Positions 11,720 to 22,915 of a stretch of DNA of 64,000 nt are shown here, piece by piece. Every line of letters starts with the position of its first letter. The first letter of the stretch is position 1. A program made the position numbers and the translations under genes. The stretch is from Candidatus Altimarinota bacterium (GTDB lineage: Bacteria; Patescibacteriota; Gracilibacteria; BD1-5; UBA6164), in the NCBI GenBank assembly GCA_028697205.1, contig JAQVFO010000002.1, forward strand, positions 186,001-250,000. Direction: 5' to 3'. The notes beneath the pieces were generated by a model. It saw only the letters and a list, made by a program, of their open reading frames with translations. It was not told the origin of the DNA and ran no database searches.

Positions 11720-12604
11720 ATGATAAATTACTTACAGAAAAATGTTGATATAACAGAGTTGTCAAACTTTAAAACAAAAGCATTTGCTAAATACTATTTT
11801 GAAGTGCATAGTAGACAAGATATAGAAAAAATTTATGAAATATATAAGTTTGCTAAAAGTGAAAATCTGAAAGTATTGTTTATATGATGAGGAACAAACT
11901 TGCTTTTTGCTTTTGATAGTTTTGATTGAATAGTTATAAAGAATTGTCTACAATGATGGACATATAATAAAAAAACAAAAATCTTAGAATCATTTTCAAA
12001 TGAAAAAATATGGAAAATAGCTGAAAGTTTAGAAAAAGATTATTGACAAGATTTATGGCATAGATTTATCGGTCTTCCATGAACTATATGATGAGCTGTT
12101 TTTGGTAATGCTTGATGTTTTTGACTAGAAACAGAAAGTAATTTTTCAGAAGCAGAAGTACTAGATTTAGAAAATTGAAAAAGTGTAATTATAGACAAAA
12201 ATTTTGCTAAATTTTCATATAGAAACTCAATTTTTAAAGAATATGAAAAATATTTTATAATAAATATAAAATTTAATTTATCTGAAAAAAATGAGAAATA
12301 TTCTAGCGATGTAGACAACATAGATTTTAGAGAAAATAAACAACCAAAATGAAATAGTTGTTGAAGTTTTTTTAAAAATCCAAGTAAAGAATTGTCTGCA
12401 TGACTCGCTATACAGGAAGTTTGATTGAAATGATATAATCACAATTGAGCATATTTTAGTGAATTACATTGAAATTTTTTGATGAGCGATTGACAAAAAT
12501 GTAAATGGCAAGATTTAATTTATCTTATAAATTTAGCAAAAGAAAAAGTAAGAGAAAAATTTTGAATTGATTTAGAAGCAGAGGTTAGAATTATTAAAAA
12601 TTAA
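11720..12604 (+). CDS. murB: UDP-N-acetylenolpyruvoylglucosamine reductase
   Basis: 294 aa. FAD enzyme that makes UDP-N-acetylmuramate for peptidoglycan. It has the FAD-binding start (FIGGGTNLLF), RFIGLPGTIGGAVFGNAG with the catalytic region, and the C-terminal CGSFFKNP and SELHGNFLMSDGQ motifs that carry the catalytic Ser and Glu. The short type with 'YxxR...CGSFFKNP' fits. The run of UGA codons in GLPGTIGGAVFGNAGCFG again matches conserved Gly. It is the only clear cell-wall precursor enzyme in the window. Confidence 0.96.
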
Positions 12605-12615
12605 TTAAAAAAATT

Positions 12616-13329
12616 ATGGAAGAAAAAGTAAGAATACACAAGTATTTAAGTCAAGCTTGAATATGTTCAAGAAGAAAAGCAGAGGAATATATAGAAAGAT
12701 GACTTATAAAAGTAAATTGAGAAAAAGCTACTTTATGACAGTCTATAAATCCTAAATTGGATAAAGTTGAATTTTTAAATGAAGCTGTTGAAGAACAAAA
12801 AAATCTTGTCTATTATAAATTAAATAAACCTTCTTGAATTGTAACTACTTGTGCTAATTTATGAGAAAAAACAATTTTAGACATTATAGATATTAAAGAG
12901 AGAGTTTTTCCTATTTGAAGGCTAGATAAGGATACTACTTGACTTATATTACTTACAAATGATTGAAGACTAGCTAACTTTTTGATGCATCCAAGATATG
13001 AACATGAAAAAGAGTATGTTGTTGAAACATTTTGACCAATCAATGATGAACAATTAGAATCTATTGCTAGATGAGTTTATGTATTATGAAAACTTACGAA
13101 AGAAGCAGATGTGAAAAGAATAAGCTCATGAAAGTTTTTTATAACCATCACAGAATGAAGAAATAGACAGATAAGGAGAATGGTTGAAGAAGTATGATGA
13201 AAAGTTAAGAAATTAAAAAGGATAAGAATTGAAAATATAGAACTTTGAGATTTACCAATTTGAAGTTATAAAAGACTATCAAAAGATGAATTAAGAAATC
13301 TTTTTAAAATTTTGAATATTAGTGAGTAA
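12616..13329 (+). CDS. RsuA/RluB/RluF-type pseudouridine synthase
   Basis: 237 aa. An N-terminal S4 RNA-binding domain (VRIHKYLSQAGICSRRKAEEYI) is followed by the catalytic domain with GRLDKDTTGLILLTNDG; the Asp of that motif is the catalytic residue. TEGRNRQIRRM near residue 175 is also typical. It modifies uridines in rRNA; whether it is RluB, RluF or RsuA in specificity cannot be settled from sequence. The last 39 nt overlap the convergent gene on the minus strand. Confidence 0.92.
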
Positions 13330-14010
13330 TATTTTTAATCATTGTTTTTTTAAATCATTATAATCTTTATAAGGGAAAAGAGTATTTACTTTTTTCTCTA
13401 TTTCTTTGTCTAAAAATTCTAATTCTCAGTTTATAATTGTATAAACCTCATCTTCGTTACTAACTTTTTTAAAAGTTTTTTTATTTACCATATAGTCAAT
13501 TATAGACATATATGTATCATTAAGTATATTTGTGTCTATATTAAGAAACACAGAAGGTAAGCTATTTTTATTGATTTTATATTTATATAGTTTATCTATA
13601 TAGTTATTATTGTCTACTTTTATAAAATCATTTAAGTCAATATTGGCATGAAAGATCCTTGATAATTGATATATTTCATCTAAATCATTATTTTTGTAGG
13701 CTTCACCAACAAAACTACTATCTCTCCATAATTTGTCCAAAATAAGATGATAATAATATCATAACTTGAAGTTAGAAAAATTTGTTTTTAACTCTTTTTT
13801 TAAAAAATTATCAGGGAATTCAGAGTTAATATAATCTTCTCATTTATGGTAGTGAGTGTCTTCCCTTTTTATTTGTACTCATTGGTTGTTTAATTCATAT
13901 GATGAGTCAACAAAGATACTTCATGCTAAAAAGTCTAAAAAATCATTTTCATTATTAAAATAATCTTTTAGACTTACTCATAATTCTATATGTACAATTG
14001 AATATGGCAT
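13291..14010 (-). CDS. Zinc-dependent phospholipase C-like protein
   Basis: 239 aa. It starts MPYSIVHIELG and has FLAGSIFVDSS (about 28-38), THYHKGEDY (about 52) and LGYYYHLILDKLW (about 83-95). This His/Asp pattern resembles the Zn_dep_PLPC group seen in Firmicutes (H, GxxxPD, THF, GYxxHLLTDxxW). The metal-binding residues are therefore probably present, but the substrate is unknown. The true end lies beyond a UGA at 13426; no TAA/TAG occurs until 13291. It starts 1 nt after the stop of the upstream gene. Confidence 0.72.
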
Positions 14011-14011
14011 A

Positions 14012-14698
14012 TTAATTAATTAATTTTTTAATTTCTAGGAATTCTCTTTTTATATTATTTAGAATTCTTAAAAATCAAGATTTGATTTCAGAAGGGTTAT
14101 TGAATTGGATATATTTAAAATTCTTTAATTTTTGATTTTCTTTACTTAAATTAGCTAATTGCTTTTTTATTTCCGCATAATTTTTATTACTTTTGTTTTC
14201 CTCTAATTTATTTCAAATAGCATTTAAAAATGTTTCTAAACTTACTGATAATTTTTGAGCAAGAGAAGTATACTTGTTATTTACTATAATTGTTTCTCTT
14301 TCTACGATTTCCCTTTTTGTTTTTAAATAGTCTTTTATTTTAGGATTTAAAGTTTTTAATTCATCAATAACGCTTCTCATTATGTCTTCTGCTATGTATT
14401 TTTCTATGTCTACAGTTTGAATTTTTTTTATAGCAATCGTCATTTTATTTAGTTTTGAAGAATACTCTTTGTTCTCTTTATCTTCTTTTATATCATACTT
14501 TGCTTTTAGTAACTCCAGATCATGATTAACTTTCAGTAAATATTTTTCAATTAAAGCTGCTCAATTAATATTGGTTTCGGTATTTGGAATGATAGGATTT
14601 AGACTTAATTTTATTTCATCATTATAAGAACTAGCAGAACAATTATTTGTTATAATTATACTAGTTATTAATGTTATAAATAATAAAATCTTTTTCAT
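14012..14698 (-). CDS. Secreted coiled-coil protein, possible lipoprotein
   Basis: 228 aa. The N-terminus is a signal peptide (KKILLFITLITSIIITNNCSASS); the Cys at position 20 could be a lipobox cysteine, though TNNC is not a perfect lipobox. The mature part is charged, helical and heptad-like (about residues 50-228). No family was recognised. It forms a two-gene minus-strand unit with the Zn-PLC-like gene, which begins 1 nt downstream, suggesting a shared envelope function. Confidence 0.75.
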
Positions 14699-14764
14699 CA
14701 ATATTAATTGTTAATTATTAATTATTAATTATTATATTCTTATAAATATTTTATCAAGATTATT

Positions 14765-15157
14765 ATGATTAAATTTGTTAAATTCTTTCTTTCTTGATTG
14801 TTAACGTATGCTGTAAATATTTGATTAACTTATTTTTTGGCTAATTACTTACTTTTCTCAAAAAATTTATCATACTTTATTTCAATTATAGTCATTACCC
14901 TATTAAACTTTATAATATCAGTTTTATTTACGTTTAAAACAAAGTTTTATTATATAGTTCTTGTAAAATATATAATGGTACTTTTGTTTTTCTCTTTTCT
15001 AAATTATATTTTAGTTATTTTAGTTAAGAAGTATTTAAATGCAGATTTTTATTTGATAATTTTTGTTATAACAACTTTGATTTTCTTTTTTAAGTTTATT
15101 GCTTATGATAAATTTGTATTTAAGAAGGATTATTATAAATCAAATATATTAAATTAA
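14765..15157 (+). CDS. GtrA-like membrane protein
   Basis: 130 aa with four hydrophobic segments. The N-terminal pattern FFLSGLLTYAVNIGLTYFL, then NFIISVLFTFKTK, matches the GtrA/DPMS-associated family. Its members are thought to flip or deliver lipid-linked sugars for envelope polysaccharide. A basic tail ends the protein. The ATG at 14765 was chosen because it supplies the first conserved helix; it includes two UGA codons as Gly. Confidence 0.83.
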
Positions 15158-15170
15158 TTATATCTCTATT

Positions 15171-17777
15171 ATGATTGTAGCTTTAGATTTAGAAACAACA
15201 GGTTTAGTTAAGGAAAAAGATTCAATAATTGAAATTGCCTTAATTAAGTTTGATGAAAATACTTTTGAAATTGTTGAAGAATTTACAACTCTGATCAATC
15301 CTTGAATTCCAATTCCGGATTTAAATATAAACATTACATGAATTAGTGATGAAATGGTAAAAGATTCACCATTTTTTGATGAATTAAAGGAAAAAATAAA
15401 AATATTTATATGAGATTCTCCTATTTTATGACACAATACGTTTTTTGATAGGGATTTTTTGATTGAAAAATGAGTTGATATAAGCTCAAATATTGTTTTA
15501 GATACATTTTTTTTAGCAAATTTTTTGTCGTTGAATTGCAAATCTATGAGCTTGGAATCATTAACTGCACATTATAAGATAGAATTATCAGGGGCGCATA
15601 GAGCATATAATGATACAAAAAGCACAGTTTTTTTATTTAAGAAACTGATAGAAGAATTTGAGTTATTAAGTGAAGATAGAAAAAAATTACTTAACTACTT
15701 ATTTTTAAATTGTGTAAATAAAAATTCTTTATACTTAAAAAATATTTTATTTAAAAAAGATGATAATTTAGATTTTGAAGATTTTGTAAAATTAATAATT
15801 AAGAATTTAAAAAAACAAAGAATACATTTAGTTGATAACTATGATAATAAACTAAGCAATTTAGAAGAATATTTTTCAAAACTAAAGGATTTTGAGACTA
15901 GAGAAAATCAAATTAGTATGGCAAAAAAAATATATGAAAATTTTTTTGATACAAAAAAAACTGTTATAGAGGCCCCAACATGAATTTGAAAAACAATTGC
16001 ATATCTAATCCCAGCAATTATTTATTCAAAGAAAGTGTGAAAAAAAGTGTTTATTTCAACAAAAACAAAAATTTTACAAGATCAAATTTATTATAAGGAT
16101 TTAGAAGGATTATCTAAATCTTTATGAATTGATTTTACTTATACGAAAGTTAAAGGAAAGAAAAATTATATTTCATTAAAATCATTATTTACTTTCATAA
16201 AAGATTTTGACATAGATTATGATAAATTGTCATTTTTGTCAAAGATACTTTTATGGCTATTTGATACAGAGTTTTGAGAGTTAGATGAACTTTTTTATTC
16301 AAGTAATGAATATAAATTTTTAAAATTTGTCAATTCTGACAATAATCAAATATTAACTGAAAAAAACCCTTATTTAAAGGAAGAATTTATTTATAAACAG
16401 AAAGTTAATCTAGACAATTCAGACATAGTTATAGTCAATCATAGTATGTTATTTACTGATTTAAAAAACGATTTTAATTATTTCTGAAAAATAGAAAATT
16501 TAATTATTGATGAAGCTCATTCTATAGAAGATATAGCTACTGAAAGTTTAAAAAATTCATTTTCTGCAAAATGAATAGAAGACATTATGAATTTTATTGA
16601 ATCTATATATAAAAATAATTTTTATGACTTAGCGAATTTTAAAGCAAAGAAAGAAGACTTATTATTAAATATAAAAGTTATTTTTGATTCATTTTATACT
16701 TATTTAAAAACAAAGACAAGTAATGAAAACTTTTTTATTAGTATACTAATTGATGAGTGATTTTATTCTATTCAAGAAGAGTATTTTTATACTATTATCA
16801 ATAAAAATAAAGAACTATTGTTAGATATCAAGGAAGAACTTCAGTCAGTAAACTATGACTTTTCAAGAGAATCAGCCTTTTTGGACAATATTGTAGACAT
16901 TTTGGACAAAATATATGATAGAAACAATGCTGATGATTTTATAAAAATCGCTTATTATTCAGAATATGATTGAGTAAAATTAGAATATACGGTGTTAGAC
17001 ATATGAAAATATCTAAGAATAAATTTTTGGGATTATTTAACAAATTGTTTTTTATTTAGTGCGACTTTATCAATAGCCAATAGTTTTGATTATATTAAAA
17101 AATCTTTACATTTAGAAGGTTTTGAATTCCTTCAATTTGATACTGATTTTGATTATTCTAAGCAAGCAACTTTATATATTCCCAAAGATTTATGAAGCAT
17201 AAAAAATAACTTTTCCAAAATTCAAGAGTTTTTAAAAGATATATTTCAAGTTTTGAGATGAAATACTATGGTTTTGTTTACTTCCTTAGCAGCAGTTAGA
17301 AATGTATATATAAATCAAAATTTCTTTGTGAAGTCGTTATGATCTAAGTTACTTGCACAATCAATATACTGATCAAAGAACAAAATCTTGGATACCTTTT
17401 TGTCAGAACACAATAAAAGTATAATACTTTGAACTGATTCATTTTGGGAATGAGTTGATATTCCATGAGAACCATTAAAATATCTTATCATACATAAAAT
17501 GCCTTTTGCAGTTCCAACAGATCCAATATATTTATCTAGAAGTAAATTGTTTTCTAATCCGTTTTCAGAATATTCAATACCTAAATCAATTTTGAAACTA
17601 AAACAATGATTTTGAAGACTTATAAGAACTAAGTCTGATAGTTGAGTTGTAGTGTTTCTGGATGATAGAATTTACTCAACAGAATGGTGAAAAATATTCA
17701 TTACTGCTTTTCCTAAAGATATAAAATTAAATATTACTTCAAGAGATGAAATTATAAAAAATATTAATTTACAATAA
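15171..17777 (+). CDS. dinG: DnaQ-family exonuclease fused to DinG-family helicase
   Basis: 868 aa. An N-terminal DEDDh 3'-5' exonuclease domain (DLETTG at residues 6-11, a DS-PILGHNTFFDRDFL motif near 85, HRAYNDTKST near 145) is fused to an XPD/DinG superfamily 2 helicase. Walker A is APTGIGKT (about 268-275) and the DEAH box is IIDEAH (about 444-449). The fusion is known from Firmicutes DinG. It probably acts in DNA repair or R-loop removal. The iron-sulfur cysteines of E. coli DinG are not evident. The Walker A glycines are UGA. Confidence 0.92.
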
Positions 17778-17863
17778 ATTTATTGATTTTGTAAATATGA
17801 AAATTTGGACTATTTTAAAAATCTATGATATTATATTTTAAGTATATTTTTTAAATAATTTTT

Positions 17864-18718
17864 ATGGATAATCAAACTAGTAGTGAATTTGATAATTCAA
17901 ATATATTTGATGAATTAACTCAAGATGTTGAACTAGAAAATAGTCTAAAAAAAATGAAAGAGACTAAAGATAAGAACTTTTTATACTATATATCCTTTTA
18001 TTCTGGGATATTAAAATCTATTAATTATGTATTATTAATAGTTTTTCTTTTGTCTTTTACATATATATTTATTCAAAAATCTGAGACATTTTATCAAAGT
18101 TCTTATTTGAATTTATTTTGTCCTGTATTGTTATGAGATGTAAGTAATTATGTATTAGATAAATGAGAAAATTGTTCTTGATTAAGTGTATTTAAATCTA
18201 GATTTGTTACAGATGAAGTTGGTACCTTAAAAAATACTCAATATAATAAAATAATTGATATATTACCAGATGTATATGTTTTAAATAATAATATCACTTC
18301 AAAAGAAAGAGTTTTCTTGTTAGATGAAACAAAAAACAGATTAAAAGTCTCAGATATACTAAAAGACTTTGATGAATTAAAAGGTTCTTTTATATCATAT
18401 GATAAATGAAAACTAGAATGTTGAGAATTATCTATTGATTCAGATTATAATATAAAAGTGGCATGTTCAACTTTTTCTTCTGATTGGGATGATGATATAT
18501 TATGATATGACTGAAATGATAAAAATCAAAAGGTAAAAGGAACATCAATTGCAATAGCAAGCAGTTTTTTAAATTATATTCAAACATCTTCAACTAAATT
18601 TACTCTTTTAAATAAACAAAAATCTTTTAACTTGTTACCACTATCAGAAGGTCTATATAAATATGAAACAGATTTTTCTATAGAACTAAAGTATAATTGA
18701 ACTAATTTATCATTTTAA
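17864..18718 (+). CDS. Single-pass membrane protein upstream of pilus genes, unknown
   Basis: 284 aa. The N-terminal 45 residues are acidic and cytosolic, one membrane segment follows (about 55-78), and the rest is an extracellular domain with a possible disulfide pair (CPVLLGDV...ENCSG). The topology (type II, short cytosolic N-terminus) resembles PilN/PilO-type pilus alignment proteins, but no motif proves it. It lies 8 nt before a PilO-like gene, then pilB and pilC, so it is probably a pilus or secretion component. Confidence 0.75.
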
Positions 18719-18726
18719 AAAATTAT

Positions 18727-19947
18727 ATGACAGAAAATAAAAATCCAAAATTTGTAATAGCATGATCAGTGCTAACATTAACAATAATGATTATGTTCGC
18801 TTTAATCTTTTTACTTTATATTTATCCAAATATTGAAGAAATTCAAAATGAAAAAAATGAAGTAAAGGGAATAGTGGATAATTATGAAAATATAAAATTA
18901 AAGTGAATTTCATATGAAGATTTTAGAGCTCAAAAATTAAGTTGATCTAAATTAAAGGATTTATACCTTCAAAATATTTTAAAAGAAGTTGATATAAATT
19001 TTTATAAAAATAATTTTGAAAATGCTTGAAAAGAAAATTTTGATACATTTATGACAAATAAACAAAAAGAAATAAATGAAAAAAAGAATAATCCAGACTT
19101 TATTAACTCTCTAGAGTTAAATAAAAAAATACTACCATCATATACAGAATCTTATAATCAAGATGATAGTTGAATAATGACAGATTTTAAATTTATCACA
19201 TATGTTGAAAGTATTTTACATACTTTTAACTTAGAACCAAGTGATAAAGGAATCTGAATATGAGACTTAAATTTGTTACCAAAATATAACATTACAAGTG
19301 AAACTAAATCATGACTAGAATCAAATATATATTATATTCCTTATACATTTAATATAACTTGATTAAAGAAAGATGTTGTTGATTTTATTTACTTTTTAGA
19401 AAATGTCTGATCAGTTACTTTACTAGATAATCAATGAATAAAAGTTGGAAATGATAGTTTTATAAATAAATCATTAGATTGATTTTGATGAAATAATATC
19501 CTAGAAAATCCAATAATTGATATACAAAGTATTGATTTTCCAAAATATTTTAACTCATTATCAACTGTAAATAATGATTCTAATTTTTTAGAATTTCTTA
19601 AGAAAACTCAATGAAATGAAAAAATTAGTGTAATGATTGATGTTAGATTTTATGTAAAATGATTACCTGAATACAAAGTAAAGGAATCTGTAATGACATT
19701 ATCAAGTAGCTATGATTCTTTATTACAAGATTATACTAACTTGATGACTAAAAATAAACAGAGCTGAACTATTCCTTCAGAAGATTTAGTAAATGTTGAA
19801 AAATGATTGAAATATTTACAAGAATTAGGAGATAAAATTAAAGAATTAAAAGCTGATACATGAGATATAAATATAGTTTATAGTAAAGTTATTGAGTATA
19901 ATAAAATACTTTCTATTATAGAGAATATTATAAAAAAGTATAAATAA
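18727..19947 (+). CDS. PilO-like pilus assembly protein
   Basis: 406 aa. A short cytosolic start, one membrane helix (about 9-33) and a coiled-coil stretch are followed by a periplasmic-type domain. That domain includes YTFNITGLKKDVVDFIYFLENV, which fits the PilO core pattern (sheet strand, 'tG.y..v..Fl..le'). PilO aligns the inner-membrane pilus platform. At 406 aa it is longer than typical PilO (about 200), with a helical C-terminal extension. It sits directly before pilB (21-nt gap). Confidence 0.65.
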
Positions 19948-19968
19948 TAAATTATTAAATTATTAAAA

Positions 19969-21234
19969 ATGCAATACAAGGAAGTTTTAGACTTATTAAA
20001 AGATTTGGTGTATAAATGAGACAATGTTCAACAAATATGTGACTATATAATATTAGCTGCAGTAATTTGAGATGCATCAGATATACACATAGAGCCTTTA
20101 ACATCATATGTAAGACTTAGATATAGGGTAGATGGTGAATTAAGAGAAATATTAGAATATCAAAACTTTTTACATCCATGAATAGTTGCAAGGTTTAAAA
20201 TATTGTCAGAATTAAAAATCGATGAATCTAGAATCCCACAAGATTGAAGAATTAGTAAAACAATTGAAGATAAACCATTAGATCTGAGAGTTTCAACTTT
20301 GCCAACAGTTCATTGAGAAAAAATTGTAATGAGAATTGTAGACAAAAGTAAAAAAATTCCACCATTAGATGATTTATGAATAGAGTGAAAAAATCTTAGA
20401 TTAATCAAGAAGGCAATTGAATTACCTAACTGAATTATCTTGAATAGTTGACCAACTTGATCTTGAAAAACGACAACCTTGTATTCTATTTTGTCTATAT
20501 TGAATAAAGTTTGAGTAAATATAATGACTCTTGAAGATCCAGTAGAAATACAAATGGATTGAGTTAATCAAAGTCAAGTAAAGCCAGATATATGATATGA
20601 CTTTGCTTATTGACTTAGAACCTGACTTAGACAAGATCCAGATATAATGATGGTATGAGAAATAAGAGATAAAGAAACAGTTGATATTGCTATCGAAGCA
20701 AGTTTGACATGACATTTAGTTTTGTCTACAATCCATACAAACTCAGCAGCAGAAACAATCACAAGAGTTTTAAATATGTGAGTACAATGATTCTTGATTC
20801 CTGCTTCATTTAATATAATCATAGCGCAAAGACTTATAAGAAAACTTTGTCCATATTGTAAAACTCCTATTTCATTAAATGAATTAGGGGAAGATACTGT
20901 AAAGAACATAAAAAGCGCTGTTTCATTGATTCCAAAAGAAGAATTGAAAGAAAGAATATGAAATAAGTTACAAAATCCGGTTTTCTATAAATCAGTATGA
21001 TGTGATAAATGTGATTGAACATGATATAAATGAAGAGTCTGAATATATGAAGTTTTGGAAATTACTCCATGAGTAAAAACTATGATATTGTCGTGACAAT
21101 CAGCATTTAATATAAATTTACAAGCTATGAAAGATTGAATGATTTCATTGGAACAAGATTGAATTATGAAAGCTCTTAATTGACAAACATCACTAGAAGA
21201 AGTGTATAAAGCAACAAAAACACAAAATAATTAA
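19969..21234 (+). CDS. pilB: Type IV pilus assembly ATPase PilB/GspE
   Basis: 421 aa. Hexameric ATPase that drives pilus extension. The order of motifs is complete: Asp-rich ASDIHIEP (residues 36-43), Walker A GPTGSGKTT starting at residue 161 with all its Gly as UGA (20449-20466), LEDPVE, Walker B region (VGEIRD), HTNSA His box, and the tetracysteine zinc site CPYC...CDKC. The N-terminal N1 domain of larger PilB proteins is missing, so this is the short form. pilC follows after 19 nt. Confidence 0.96.
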
Positions 21235-21253
21235 TTATTAATTTTATACAAAT

Positions 21254-22402
21254 ATGTCAGATATAATTATACTTGATAATAAAAATCAAACTAATAATGA
21301 TATTGAAGATAGTGGAAAATCATGAATAATGTTAAAACTAAACAATGTATTTTTGTCGTTTAGAAAAATAAAAATTAAGGATAAGTTAATATTTTATAGA
21401 TTGATATCTGTAATGATTAATTCATGAATGACAGTTATTAAATCTTTACAAACACTAGAAAGACAAGAAAAAAATAAAAAATTAAAAGATATTTATAAAA
21501 GTTTTTTATTAAATTTAAGAGATTGAAAAAACCTATCAGAATGTTTAGAAGAACATCCATTGTCATTTTCAGAATCAGAAATATGAATGATAAAATCATG
21601 AGAAAAAACATGAAAATTAAATGAAGTTTTGGTAAGTGTAGCTGATCAAATAGAAAAGATATCATCAATAGTAACTAAATTAAAATCAGCAATGATTTAT
21701 CCTGCAGCAATAATAACAGTAGTTATTTCAGTTATTATAATCATGATGATTTTTGTTGTACCAAAATTGTTAGAAATATTTGAAAATAAAGATGCTTTAC
21801 CACCTACTACAAAAACATTGATTTGGTTTTCAGATTTTTTTAGAAATGATTGGCTTTTTTTACTTATAGGAATACTTTGATTATATATATTTGTATCTGT
21901 ATGGAAACAAACAGAAGCATGAAGATATTATTTTGATAAAATGATTATAAATTTACCAAAAATTTGAATGATTTATAGGAAATATATACTATCAAAATTT
22001 GCTAGAATGTTATCAAGTCTTATATGATCTGGTATATCTGTAGTTGAATCACTTAAAATTATCTCAGGTTCTTTAAATAATGAGGTTTATAGACAAAGAA
22101 TCTTATTATTAACTGAAGATGTTAAATCATGAATAAAAATTTGGGAATCAATAGATTGAGATCCATTATTTCCTGATATGATGGTTCAAATGATTCAGGT
22201 TTGAGAGCAAACAGCAACTTTAGATAAAACTATTGTTAAAGTAGCAGACTTTTATGATGAACAATTTGATGCAGTTATTTGAACAATAAATAAACTTATA
22301 GAGCCACTTATAATAGTGTTTTTAGCTGTTACTGTATGATTTATAGCTGTTGCTATAATGCAACCGATTATGTGACTTGCAGATCAAATATCAAATTGAT
22401 AA
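21254..22402 (+). CDS. pilC: Type IV pilus inner-membrane platform protein PilC/GspF
   Basis: 382 aa. The two tandem GspF domains are visible, each with a hydrophobic hairpin (about 140-170 with MIYPAAIITVVI; a second set near 345-375) and the repeated GEKTGKL / GEQTATLDKT motifs that mark each domain. The platform protein couples PilB to pilin insertion. The last codon before TAA is UGA, read as Gly. A terminator follows, ending the 17864-22402 pilus unit. No pilin or PilT is present nearby. Confidence 0.95.
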
Positions 22403-22427
22403 AGCACATAAAAAATATAACATTGTA

Positions 22428-22465
22428 GACATAGTAGACAAAATAACAAATACTATGTCTTTTTT
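22428..22465 (+). terminator. Rho-independent terminator after pilC
   Basis: Arms GACATAGTA (22428-22436) and TACTATGTC (22451-22459) followed by TTTTTT. Confidence 0.82.
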
Positions 22466-22530
22466 GTTTCTTTTAAGCTTAATTTAAGGTAATTTTGTAT
22501 AAAAAAATTATTTCTGCAAAAATATAAGTA

Positions 22531-22632
22531 ATGTCTATTCTAAGAGAAAAATCAATTATTAATCATTATTTAATTATGTGAAGAAAATTTGTTGAATGTG
22601 AAGAAATGTGAAGATTTTGTGAAAATAGGTAA
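22531..22632 (+). CDS. Possible small ORF, 33 aa
   Basis: ATG to TAA in code 25; the product is basic with two Cys (VECEEMGRFCENR). It sits between the pilC terminator and the S-layer promoter. The repeated TGTGAAGA motif inside it could also mean the DNA is regulatory rather than coding. There is no homology evidence, so this is a weak call. Confidence 0.25.
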
Positions 22633-22635
22633 TAC

Positions 22636-22665
22636 TTGTTTGACTTAAACACAAAAAAGTATAAA
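22636..22665 (+). promoter_or_regulatory. Probable promoter of the S-layer gene
   Basis: TTGTTT (22636-22641), an 18-nt gap and TATAAA (22660-22665). An overlapping TTGACT at 22640 gives a better -35 but a 14-nt gap. It would give an untranslated leader of about 245 nt before the ATG at 22916. Confidence 0.5.
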
Positions 22666-22671
22666 ATCTAG

Positions 22672-22915
22672 GCACATTAAATTTTAGATCTTTAACATCT
22701 ATATAAAAACACAAATAAAAATCCCAAGATTTTTGTTGTTGTTATGACTTTGGAAGAAAGTGGAAAACTTTAATCAATTTTCCTTTTTCTCCCAAAGTCG
22801 TGCACAATAGACTTTTGGGTTAAGGCTTTAACCTTTTTTCTAGCTTTTTAATAAAAAAGCTAATCATTTGGAGGTAATACTCCGTTATTTTATTTTTTTA
22901 ATTATAGTATACTTT
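22672..22915 (+). other. Long structured 5' leader of the S-layer mRNA
   Basis: No gene is seen here. A long imperfect hairpin spans about 22746-22799: GACTTTGG pairs with CCAAAGTC, with AGAA/TTCT and GGAAAA/TTTTCC pairs inside. It is followed by GGTTAAGGCTTTAACC, by AGCTTTTTAATAAAAAAGCT (about 22841-22862), and by GGAG/CTCC around 22870-22884. Such stacked hairpins may stabilise an abundant mRNA or control its translation. The GGAGG near 22870 is about 43 nt from the ATG, too far to act as a normal Shine-Dalgarno site. Confidence 0.55.

Noticed and set aside
14699-14764. TTAATTATTAATTATTAATTATT repeat as a binding site array
   Set aside because: It is simple AT sequence in a short spacer, with no second copy or dyad that would support a function.
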